A DNA stretch of 64,000 nucleotides from Pelecanus crispus (lineage: Eukaryota > Chordata > Aves > Pelecaniformes > Pelecanidae), in assembly GCF_030463565.1 (NCBI RefSeq), contig NC_134653.1, forward strand, positions 30,193,150 through 30,257,149, in the 5' to 3' direction. A program made the translations under genes and the position numbers. Below the pieces are notes generated by a model, which saw nothing but the letters and a program-made list of their open reading frames with translations, ran no database searches and was not told where the DNA came from. The first letter of the stretch is position 1. Each line of letters opens with the position of its first letter. Below, piece after piece: positions 42,101 to 54,100 of the stretch.

Positions 42101-45100
42101 CCCATGCCGCCTTTCTCCCACCACACGGCCGGCAGGTACCCATGGCTGTGTGCCCATTCCGTGACGAGCCCACAGCTCTTCCCAGGCCATCCCAGGCTGG
42201 CACATTTATCCATTTAACACACTCCACCTACTTCAGTCTCCTCTACGGAATTTTGAATTCACACCTCTGCAGCTGCCCTGGTTTGATGCAAGCCCAGCGC
42301 TTCGCAGCCGCCACCCTCGGCTCTGCGGCGAGACCGGTGCCCGTGGGCTGTACCCACCCCGGCACAAGCGAGCCTCAACCTCCAGCCCCCCAGCACGGGT
42401 TTGCACAACGCTACTGAAACCGACGGAACCGGGCGCTGCTTTCTTTTAAAAAAGAAATAAAACCTTGTCGTGGTTTAGCCCCAGCCAGCAACTCAGCACC
42501 ACGCAGCCGCTCGCTCACTCCCCCTGCCCCGATGGGATGGGGGAGAGAATCGGAGGAGTAAGAGTGAGAAACACTCCTGGGTTGAGATAAGAACAGTTTA
42601 ATAATTGAAATGAAGTAAAATAGTAATGATAATAATAACAATATAATAATAACAATAATAATAATAACAATAATAATAATATACAAAGCAAGTGATGCAC
42701 AATGCAATTGCTCACCACCCGCCGACCGATACCCAGACAGTTCCCGAGCAGCGATCGCTGCTCCCCAGCCAACCCCCCCCAGTTTCTATACTGCCCATGA
42801 CGCCGTATGGTATGGAATAGCCCTTTGGGCAGTTTGGATCAACTATTCTGGCTGTGCCCCCTCCCAGTTTCTTGTGCACCTGGCAGAGCATGGGAAGCTG
42901 GAAAGTCCTTGACTAGCATAAGCAGTACTCAGCAACAACTAAAAACATCAGCGTGTTATCAACATTCTTCTCCTGCTAAATCCAAAACACAGCACTGTGC
43001 CTGCTACTAGGAAGAAAATCATAGAATCATAGAATCATAAAATTAACTCTATCCCAGCCGAAACCAGGACAACCTGCAATGTGGAACCCTTCTCTTACAG
43101 TTTTCATAAAGAAACAGCCCTGTTACTGGTGTTATTAAAGCAGGATGCGTTGCCCCATCAGCGGGTTCGGCAGGCGTCGAGCCGCCGTCAGCCGGGACGG
43201 CTCTGCCAGCGCTCCCCAACGGGACGGCAGCTCGAGCCACGCTGCCAGCCAGGCCGCCTGCCTTCGCCTACTGTCTAAAGGTCACCTCTGCATTCATAAC
43301 GCCGTATCTTGATCTTCACGAGAATGTCAATTAACTGAGAGCACGGAATAATAAATTAAAAAAAAAAAAAACAATTAATGAGGAACTCCATAATAAAACA
43401 AACCTTGGAGAAAACGACTTATCTAACCGGAATTTTATTAGTATCTGATTCAAATACCCTTTTAACAGGAGTAAATAAAAATCTTATTAAAACAAACAGA
43501 AGTGACTAGGTAAGACAGCAGAGCTAAAAATAGACGCATTTAGCCCAGATATAAGTATGCACAATGTCACTGATTGAAAGGAAGCGGCATCTATTTACAG
43601 CAGACCTGAACGTGGTCCAAAATGCTGATGTCGACTCTTTCTAGTAGGCAAAATAGCAAATTGGAAAACAAAAATATCAAGCTGTTTCCAAATCCTAACT
43701 AAACGTGCTGTGTGTAAGTACAGAATAATGACAAGCAAGTAAGTAGCGACATCGGCACCAAATCAGTACAGGCTCCTTTGCCGTCGACTGCAAACTCCTC
43801 TGACTCCCGGGCAGGCAAAGCTTCAGCACAAGCTTCCCCGTATCAGGCTGCTTGGGAACGTGCACCATGCTCTGCTCTGCAACCCCTGCAACACAGGGAT
43901 TTTTCCTCATTTAGGGCACTTCAGCGTCTCTGTCCTGATCTTTCTTATTTGGCTGAATTTGGACAACAGCATAAAGAAGTCAGGAGCGTAACCAGAGGGA
44001 CATCTGTACGTGGTGCTATCACAGACGCCTCGTCCCCAGAAAAGCCTCTGGTGCAGAGCTGCCGAGGAAACTGCGGAACAGCACGCAGCAACAGCAACGC
44101 TCAACTAACACGCTGTAGTGAAATTATTGCATGCTTATGTTTAAACCCAGTTGTTGGGATTTTTTTAACCACCTGAAATGGCCCTCACCTGGAGGCAAGG
44201 CTTTGCTACCCTGCGATGAAGTGGTGCAGATCTGCTGTGTGACACCCATGAGCTCTTCTCCAGCACGGTCTGTAGCCTCTGTACAGCACGGAGCCAGGAC
44301 CATAAACAGAGGATCGTGCTTGGCTTTTCTGCTGGAAAATTACCATTCCTCCCAATGTGCCATCTCATGGTTTATCCCATTTTATTTTATTTGTCTCAAG
44401 TAATGTAACAAGCCCACCATCGGTACCAATAACAGATCTGGCTCTTAGACACAAAAAGTTAGGGGTAGAGGTCTATTATTATACCATATAAAAACTGTAA
44501 TTCAAACGAGCCTGCAGAATGTTACAGAATATCCAGTCAAGTTCAAAATCTTGTTCCATATGGTATATGCACTCAGTTGCCATAGCACAGGATAATTAAG
44601 ACCACCTAAAAGCTCCAGAACTGGGACAACCACCGATTTCCTTGTTCAGGAACAAAGAGACTTGCTACTACCAGGGAAAACTCATCTGCGTAGGAATCAC
44701 AGCTTTGGCTAGGTACAAAGCCACAAAAATCCTCACAGCCCAGAAGGCATCACAGATTTCACTATTTTTCTTTCCAATTATGAGCTATTTGTCCTTAACC
44801 TATTTTTCCTAATAAAGCCTAATGTACATTCACTTTTCATTAAAAATAATGCATCATAACAAATTAAAACATATCTTTGCGCATAAAAAGCAGAGTAAAA
44901 GAACAAATTGTATTTTACAAGACAGGACTTGCATACAATGGTGAGGAGTGCGGAACAATTTCCCTAGAACAGAAACAAACTGAGCTCAAATTAGTCTGTA
45001 AGGTGCCAGGTAGCTTCTTTAATGACATCTATAAATCTCATTATATGAAAATAAATTTTGGCTAAAAGGTTTCAAGTGTCTTCAAAGAAAATCCTTATTT

Positions 45101-48100
45101 CCAGGCATATTTTCCAATAGCTTTTCACCCAGTGAAATCACTAACGCTTGTTAAAACTTTGCCAGCCACCTTCCCAAATGCTAGACCTGTGCATGCCTTA
45201 AACTCCTGCAGCAACAGGAGCAGAAGAGCCGTACTGCTCCTCCAGCACACGCATTTCAGACACAACTGGAGCATTGCCAGATTCTACGTCAAACCTCAAT
45301 ATAGGCTTACAAGGTAGAGGATCTTAAGCAGCTAATATAACGACTTACTGAGAACATTCAATTATTATTCTGCTTCAAGCCCAGAAGAGGAGTTGGGAGC
45401 AAAATACTCGAGGTGGATTACAGAGTCTGCATTTCAAACGGGAAGGCACAGGGTAAACACCCTTTCACATCCTCTGGCAGCAGCCAGGAGTTCAGCGCTT
45501 TCAAAGGGTAGGACCAGCAGCTGTCAAGATGTCACGTGGAGGCACACCAATTCAAATGATAACAGGATTTCTAAGGAAAAGAAGAATGTGCTCTATTTTT
45601 AACACGCAGCTGTAAATCATTAAAAAAAATGTGATGTCTGTGCTTCACCCACGGCAATTGCCTCGGATTGGATCTTTGCCTCGAAAAAAAAAAACCACCA
45701 GGTACTATCTTAAGACCCTCATGAAATGTACCTCTGAATATTGAACGTGCAATAAGTCATTTTTAAAGCCATGAAAAGAAAAGAATGGGGAAAACTTACA
45801 TCTGAACCATATTTAGTACTTATCTTTCATACTCTAGTCTCCCTTAACATGCAGAATTCCAGTCGACTAAAGGAGCTCTATACATACATTGAAAGAGGAG
45901 TATCAAAGGCATTCAACGTATCAAAGGTGAAAGAAAAGAAAGGGTTGTACATAAGAAAAAGTACTTCTAGAAGACCAAGAACTAATATCACTACACAAAC
46001 ATATGTAAAAATACTCTAATTTTTAAAAGGACAACTAAATACAGAATTGATGCATTTAATTTCAATTAATCAGTTATTGCAAATCATGTGATTAAATTCC
46101 TTCACTAAAGCTTATCAAGAAATACACAGCACTTGAGGTTTTGTTCTTTTTTCATTTGTAAACAGAAGAAACTCCCACCACTTTTTCAAGTGGTATTAGC
46201 AGCTACTAGCAAGCTATTAGCAAGCTAACAAGCATTAGCAGCTTAAAAACATCACGATGGTTGGTTGTTACTTGTTCTATCTGTTCTTTCCCCACGTCAC
46301 AAGAATATTCAGTCCCTGTGAAGGACGTGACAGTTGTTATTTTCTTGATCAGCATTTTTCCTTTATACAGCTTCTTAAAACTACTTACATAATGCAAGCC
46401 AATATCCCTTTATTGAAAAGCACACTATTTCTTTTGACATGCTCTAAGCTATGAACTGTTCACCATTATGAATTATTTAACACACAAAGTACACTGGGAG
46501 ATGCATTTCTACTTCTTAGAAAGGGCCTAGATCTGTGTGTGTTTTTTCTTGGGGAAGAGGGGGTGTGATAGGACCATTTAACGAAGACATGGAATAATTT
46601 CACAACAGAAGGGTATTCTCAAGTCTCCAATGCCAGCGTTCACCTTAGCAAACACTGTTCAGTATCTTAAGCACTGTAAAGAATCAAACTGTTCTGCAAT
46701 AGCATCTAGGAAGACTGTTGTACTGTGGTTAAAATCAAAACACAAACCCAGCAGTATTCAGTTAGTAAATCCACACAGCACTTAGTTGGGTAAAGAGGAG
46801 CAAAACCACTACAACAACGGTGACAGAGCACAGATGATTCTCCTACACGAATTTTAAAGCCTTCCTCTGGTTCGCTCTGTGCACTCTAAGAGAGAAGCAA
46901 GCTGCTGAGAGCTGGAGGTTCAGGAACAGATGGCTCTACTTCTCTTCAGACTCCTTCCCCTTGTAATCAAAGAAATTATTGACAGAAGTATCTAGAAACA
47001 TTAAGAAACTGTTTTGAGTATTTCTGAACCTACCTATCCAACCACTGCAGACATGCACACATTTGAGAGCAGGATGTCGTAGAGGCACTGGCCGGACATA
47101 ATGCTGTCAGTGGAAAGAGGCCAGGGAAGAGAGAAGCAACTACCCTATAAGGTTACTGCTCTGTTCCCCTACAGAGTTTGAAGATTCGGAGGTCTGATGG
47201 CGTACATTACTCACGTCCTGAGAGGGCACCAAGAGCCATTCTGCAGCAAGAACCTCGCAAATCTGGACCAATTCCCCTGGGGGTTTGCAAGTTGTGTTAC
47301 ACATCGTTCTTTTATAGGACAGATCTCGGTATAGAACAATAAAAGCATCTGAAGGGCTCATAGTAAATATCCATGTCTGTTCTCTGCTCTACAAATGCAT
47401 TCAGGAGATAACTGATAGCCAGAGCTCTCCAGCTTCTCTGCTCTGCAACTTTCTAACTGCTCTATGTCTTAAAAGCACTGCTGAAAGTTAGAAGACTTAA
47501 CAGCTCCAGTAATTTAGATTCTACTTGCTCTTCTCCTGGTTTCTGAGCTTTTCTCCTGTTACTAATGAGTTATCCCACAGAGATGAATGAGTAGCACTGG
47601 CAGGACCATAGAATCTGCTTTATTGGTAGTACAGAGCTATGCAGCTAAATCTCATTAAAGTTGTTATTATGCCACATTACAGACATGGAAAACTAATATT
47701 TACCTATTTCACAGTGGTGTTCAGAGGCGTAATTGCTCTGTGAATTGTTTCAAGACACATTGATAAAAACTCCGTGAGAGCGCAACTGTTTCGGATTGAC
47801 TGAGAAATTGCTCAGGGGAGAAGGGGCAAAGCAAAATTGTACACCATCACTGTTCATACACAAGTATAAACATCAGAAATAAGCTAACAAAGCTTTACAA
47901 GCAGGTGCAAAACACCACCTTTGCTACGGAATTCACTTTGCACTGTATTAAGGATGAGTTTATAACATTTTAGCTCAAAGCTTTCCAAACCAATTTTTGC
48001 AGCCCCTCCTTGGCAGTCGGTAGCGGACCTGGCAAGCCACAAAGGGGTAACAAACAGCTCACCCAGCAGTAGGACCTAACTCTGGAGCCCACCTAATCCC

Positions 48101-51100
48101 TGCCCCACGTGCAGTGCCTGCACAAAGACCTTTTGGAGGCCACTGCAGCCCAGCCGCAGCACCAGCGGTGTGCTGGAAAAGCCGCTGCAAACGGAGCTGG
48201 AAGGAAAGGCTGGAGACTCGTCGCTGCAGGAGACCGCTGCCGAAGCCTCAGGTGTGCAGCTGCGGCATGACTGAACAAATCACTGAGGGCCCATCTAAGC
48301 TGAAAGGAATGAGTTTACGTACGTGCTTCCCAGGGAAAAACAAACAAACCTATGAAATGTACACAACAAAGTCACTGCAGGCTGTGTACGACCAGCTTGG
48401 GGTTTACCGTCTGGTATGTATGTTTGCTGAAAACTTAAACATGGAAGCATCCAAGTGAAATTTCATTCAAATAATTCATAATTTGTTATCTCTATATATG
48501 TTATATTTGTTATCTATCTCTCCTACAATACTACTTCTGGAGTTCAGAATTCCCAGTCTGCCTGGAATTCTTGATAATCTAACCCAAAAACTGTATAATT
48601 ACACTGCTCTGCTAAGGTAAAGACTATTTTTCCCCATGACTTAAATCTTCCAAGAACTATACTGTATATAAATGCTAATATACATCAGCATGTGTACATT
48701 ATCCATTATGTGAAGTTCCAGGTGATAGCGTATATATTTTTCCTATTTTAAAGCTCAGACTTCATCTGCAACTCCACTGGGAAATCACACAACTGAGTAT
48801 CTTCAATCCCTCCACAAAGGCAGGCACAGGAGTGTATCAGGCTGCATCCCAACAAAGAAATGCTCAATTATTTATGATCAGAAGAAAACCCAAAATGAAT
48901 GCATACATTTTTTATAGTGACTTTGGATACCATTTGTCCCTGTCCCTCCTTAAAACTGCCTGCAGGTAAAGTGCACATAAAATCTACAGCAGGAAGCTTT
49001 GTCAACATCCCTCTGAATGATCTTCACTGTAACTCATGCAAGCATCACATTTATTTTACCACAAAATAAAAGTATGTTGAAAGAAATGTAGCTTCCAGTA
49101 ACATGTAAATTATGACATAAAAACTAGATCTTAAACCTAACACTAATTCAGTGAAAAAAAAAATGCACACAGCAAAACACACTGAGTTTTACAAGAAGGC
49201 TCTGAGTGTGTATTTTCTCTCTCACTGTCCACACCCCAGTTTGATACAAGTGCAGAATCGCTGTAAAGGAACAGCTCCGCTGTGAAATGTCTTACATTAA
49301 TAGTTTCTGTTTCAGTTTACAATCACACAGTTTCCAACATCTACTTGTGGTTTGGTTTTTGTGTTGTTTTTAACTGAGCATAGGAACCGTGCAAGGAATG
49401 CATGGGTTCAACAGATTCGTGAAGGCCTCCTGCAAACTATCCACAATCCAAGTTATAGTCTAAACTTGAATTGAAAATAAGAAGCAACACGAGAAAGAAG
49501 ATCAGTCTTCAAACAGTATTTGAAATATAATTCTTTGTTGGTATAGTTACTTCCTAATTTTGATGGTGTCTACTTCTGTATGGAGGCTGTCTTCCCCCGG
49601 ACAGAAAAGGAACCCCAGAACAAAACCACTTGAACAAAAAAATTGCCTTCTTGCTTTTACAGAAAACCCACCGAGCAAGTACTATTCTCCCTATTATATG
49701 GCTGCACATTATTTACCATGGTTATACCAGAATGGAGTGAAATTACCGCAGCGCTACAAGTCTCATGAACGCTCTTAAGAAAGGAGTCCAAGGCTGCGAC
49801 ATTCCCAACCATTCCAGTCGTAGATCAGTAGCTAATGTATGCCCCTAGGTGACTTTGGCTCTGAAGCTGCTCTCAATTTTTAAAGACACTTTAGCACAGG
49901 TTTTTGCGCATCCCCTCCTACTCGCCACCGTCCTTCCCCTGGAAGGATGGAGGACCTTGGTCCATGCCGATTGGGGTGGACACGGGCTCCCCAGCCGCCC
50001 GGGCCAGCTCTCCGCTGCTGGCCACCGCCAGCCCCGCTGCCCACGCCGGCCCCGCTGCCCCCGCCGGCCCCGCTGGACCACAGGCAGAGGCAACGCCGCC
50101 CGCACCACCCCCCCGCCGCTCACACGTCCTTCCCCGACGGTGCAGGCGAGCGTGCAGCTTCGGTGTCATCACGAGTGGCTAGAAATGACTAGAAGCAAGA
50201 TCTACTAATAATTCTGTCATCCCCTGCTCATTTAACAGGCAAAAACTCAGGTGCTTTTCTTTACTCCCAACCAAGTTTTATTGCTTTCGTTGTTATTTCC
50301 TCAGAGGACTACTTAATTAGTTCAGAATGCCAACGGCACATAGATCTTATGCTCAAATTAAACAATAGCTTAAATAATGCTCTAGGGAGGTACTTTTCCC
50401 AGCCTGTTATTTTTAGGTATCTCGGGGAGCGCAGTGCGCTGTGCTACCACACTGGCAACAGAAAGAGGAAGAGGAAGAATGTTTTTCTCAACAGATTTTT
50501 AACTCAAGATCCACCTAATGATTAGCATCAAAATTCTGAAATAATGAAATATGCTGGGTCCATAACTAGAGCAACAAGCAACAGAAAGCATGATTCATTG
50601 CCCTAAAAAAAAAAACCTCTTTAGCTGTTCTCACCCTAGTTTGTTGGCCTTTTTTTTTTTTTTTTTTTAACAGAAAGTTGTCACTGACAAAGCTGGAGGA
50701 AATAGCAGCCAGAACAGTCAGGAGCGCGTTTCCCTCTAACTGCAGAGGGCAGGCAGAAAAGTCCCTCCCCACAGCTGTAGGTTGTCTGTGCACAAGGAAC
50801 TATAAAATAGACCAAACTCTCATCTGCTCTGGAAACTCAGCTAAAAAGCTACCAGAATGTACGCGAGCTATGCTTTGCTGTAGCAGTATAAAGGGAGCAG
50901 ATAAGATGTGAGAGAGCCCCTCACAAGACATGCGTGTGTAGGAAGCAGCACTGATACAGATGGCAAAATGCTCACCCTGGCTGGGAAGACCTCCAACTTG
51001 GAGCCTGCTGATTTGAGAGGATATAAAAGACAGTTATATGAATCACCCAAGAAAGATCATTCCTCACTATACAAAAGGGGATGGTAAATAGGAAAAAAAA

Positions 51101-54100
51101 AATGTTTGTAACTTGTTACGTCAACTACAAGTTTTTTTAATTGGTTCTGTTTACAAGTGTTAGATTTCAAGAAAATAAAGCAGAAATTAGATCCAGCTTC
51201 AGGGGAAAAAAATTTGCAAGTTACTTACTAGGCAAGGTGAAAAGCTTATACTGCAGTATGACCAGCTGCTGAAACAGCTAAAATATGTTCTGTTCTCATC
51301 TTTCCCCACGACCCAAACCCGACAGCTCTGCGTAACACATGAGAAACTGAGAAGGGTGTAGACAAACTGTCACGTCCCACCAGCTTCCAAGCAGTCACCA
51401 GAGAACCCAAGGCCGAACCTAAGCCAGGACCTGAAGTCACAGGATGCTTTACCATCACATCACAGAATTTCTAAGCCAACTTTATTCACTGCCTACCAGG
51501 TAGATGCAATTTGTCAGCAAGTCCGGTGTCAGACCTAAGAGTCACTGAACTATAACTGGCAACAAGTTTGCTTCAAAGCATTTAATAACCACGATAATCC
51601 TGTTCTAAAGTAATATTATGACCTAATTCACCCCTTTTAACACTTGGCAGTTATACTCGCTGCAGCAGACCCTGATCCACCCAGCAGCTACGCACGTTAC
51701 AGCTCATATCAAAACCGCTCTCTGAAAGCAGCATTTTTACAAGCGTGCCCACCCTGCAGCGCGAGGGCTCACGACAAGAACTCCACACGCAATTTTAACG
51801 CAGTCGGGAAGCAGAGTGGATTCCACATGTAAATTACAGATATTGGGATACCAGAAAACGTCTCTTTTTCTAAAGCAAACACATAATCTGGTGTTGTAGC
51901 AAACAGGATGTGGTAAAAAGAAAACTAGCTAAAGGTGGTTACGCACTCCGCTTCAAGACATGCTGTACTTCCCCATGAAGCTTGTGCTGTGGAGGAAGCA
52001 GCTTCTGCGGGAACAGCCGGCTGCTGGGCTATTAAGCGCTGCCAGAGCATTTTTCTGCGTGGCTCCATTATATTCATGTCCTCTGACTCATTAGGCGATT
52101 CTTAGAGAGTTCAAGATCATTCTGGAGCATCACTCCGCATGCAAACGGTCATGCCATCTTCAAGAGATGGGAGCAACCTATTTGCCCTCATGAAGAAAAA
52201 GATGTAAATAGAAGACAGACACTTGTTTATGCAAATCTTATGAAGTCTCCAGGCCATTTTCATCCCTGCAAGGGCTGCTGCCACACTGCACGCTGACAGA
52301 GTTTCCTGCTCTTGTTTTGATCCTAAAGGGCAGAGCAAAGGTTTTGGTTTCCAAGCTCAAGCCACCTGTGGATTCCCTGCAGCTGCACACCTGGGGGAGC
52401 TGGTAGGGAGGGAATTTGGGCCAGTCTTTCACAGTGGGACCTGGAAAGCACTGATCCTAAAAGGATTTAAGGGCTCCTTAAGGATAAACACTTGCAGCTG
52501 ATAAGACCAGCACCATAATTAGACATACTCATAGGAAAACATCCAACAGGAACAATTCCATACAGGACATCAGAAAGACTTGTATCGGACAACTGATCAA
52601 AGCCCTGGTTTTTACATTTGAAAGAAGGATACTGAAAAACAGAAAAAAAACCAATGACCTGGCGCTGTGAAAAGAATTGTGATTTGGAAAAAAAAGCTTA
52701 ACAGTCCTCATCTACATCACTTGCCAAAGGAAAAAATAGGTAGCTTGATGAAATTTTATAATTAGTATATAGGGAGAAAGCACTGTATACTAGATGGCTC
52801 TTTAACTGAGAAAATAAAGGCATAGGAAGAGCCAGCAGCAAGGGGATGAACCAGCAGAATTACAGCTCATGATCAGAGACTCATTTGACTCAGGCTGATT
52901 TTAAACTCCCCCAAGCAGGAGCTGCCCCACACCTGCACACGCAGGTCCAGCCTCAGCTGCGGTCTCTCCACATCCCCACCACACAAAGAGATAACAACAA
53001 GAGTAAAAAGGTGATTAGACTTTTAATTACCTCACCATATTTATTTTCACAGCCTTTTGCATAATGCTTGCCTGAAATTGAAGGTACTTTACCACAAGCA
53101 ATTATGCTAACGTCTGGAAACAGAACTAATTTAATGGCAAAGAACAAGCCAGAAAATGCAATAAAATTTAAATGAACAACCACAGTAAGGAAATACAATA
53201 TTTTCCAATGCAATGCAAAATCTTCTGTTAAAAACAGTCATGTTTATCTTTAATCTTTTTTTTCTTCCATTCTAAATCCTTCTTAAGAAGAAACCAGCTT
53301 CAGAAGTAACCGAAACTCCAGCAGAGTGGTCACAGAAGACCTCCTCATTTCCAGGTAACAGAGGGCAAGTACTGCTATGACAGTACCAAGGGGAGAGGAA
53401 GAAAAAAACCTCTCTGCACATCTGAGAACTATGCATCTCAAGACCCGGGGGAGAAACTAATATGTTAATGAAACTGTGGGCTCTAAAATTCCAGGTTCAA
53501 TGGCTACCAACATGGGGAAAAAAAGAAAGATAAAATCCTTCCAAGGTTACAGTTACCTAGCTATAATTGCTATAACTTACCAAAACATTCTTCACTGTTC
53601 TTTGGAACCAACTATCAGTGAAAAGTATTCAATTACATAAATAGAAATATCCATTACATATAAGCTGTTCTGGGTTTTTGGTTTTTTTTTTTTTAAAGTG
53701 GGGGGAGACTTCTTCATTTCATTGCCACCAACCAGAACCAGTTCAAGTCAGCCTGTGTTTGGTTGCTTAAAATTCCACTTATTTTGCAACTGCCACCCTA
53801 CAGCAAAATATTAATGATTCAGCACAGACATTTAAAACTGAAGCACATACTGAGAGATACCAGCACAAGCAAACGAGGCACCTATGCATTTACAGTGTAA
53901 AATTTTTGGCCAGAATAAAAAGTCATAGTTTTTATGCACAGAGATATAGACTACACTGCAATTACTGTAATACAATGGAAAGCTCCATGAGACTTCTATG
54001 AACACATACTTTAGAGTGGTGTTTCCACAACCCTCTTTGTATAAAGCTATGAAACCCATTAATGACCATCTGTGATACTATACAAGAATACTATTTATTT

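Larger units (their letters stand above)
42466..43071 (-). mobile_element. Solo LTR of an avian endogenous retrovirus
   Basis: About 606 bases start with TGTCGTGGTTT and end with AAACCAGGACA, an 11-base terminal inverted repeat with one mismatch and the TG...CA ends of an LTR. ACCT lies directly outside both ends (42462-42465 and 43072-43075), fitting a 4-base target duplication. The overall sequence resembles a bird LTR family I recall, read on the minus strand. That strand carries a TATA-like box (42783-42790, reading TATAGAAA, probably a mutated TATAAA-type box) and ATTAAA (42597-42602). No gag, pol or env sequence is attached. The copy is in the same orientation as GRK3. The family name is left open. 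Confidence 0.88.

Noticed and set aside
41555..42217. 220-codon plus-strand frame in intron 2
   Set aside because: No recognisable domain, biased composition, and it crosses AT-rich and GC-rich patches without splice logic.
52425..52500. Possible second palindromic ancient repeat (GATTTAAGGGCTCCTTAAGG)
   Set aside because: Only a short self-complementary core is visible, and flanking similarity to old sauropsid repeats is too poor to call.
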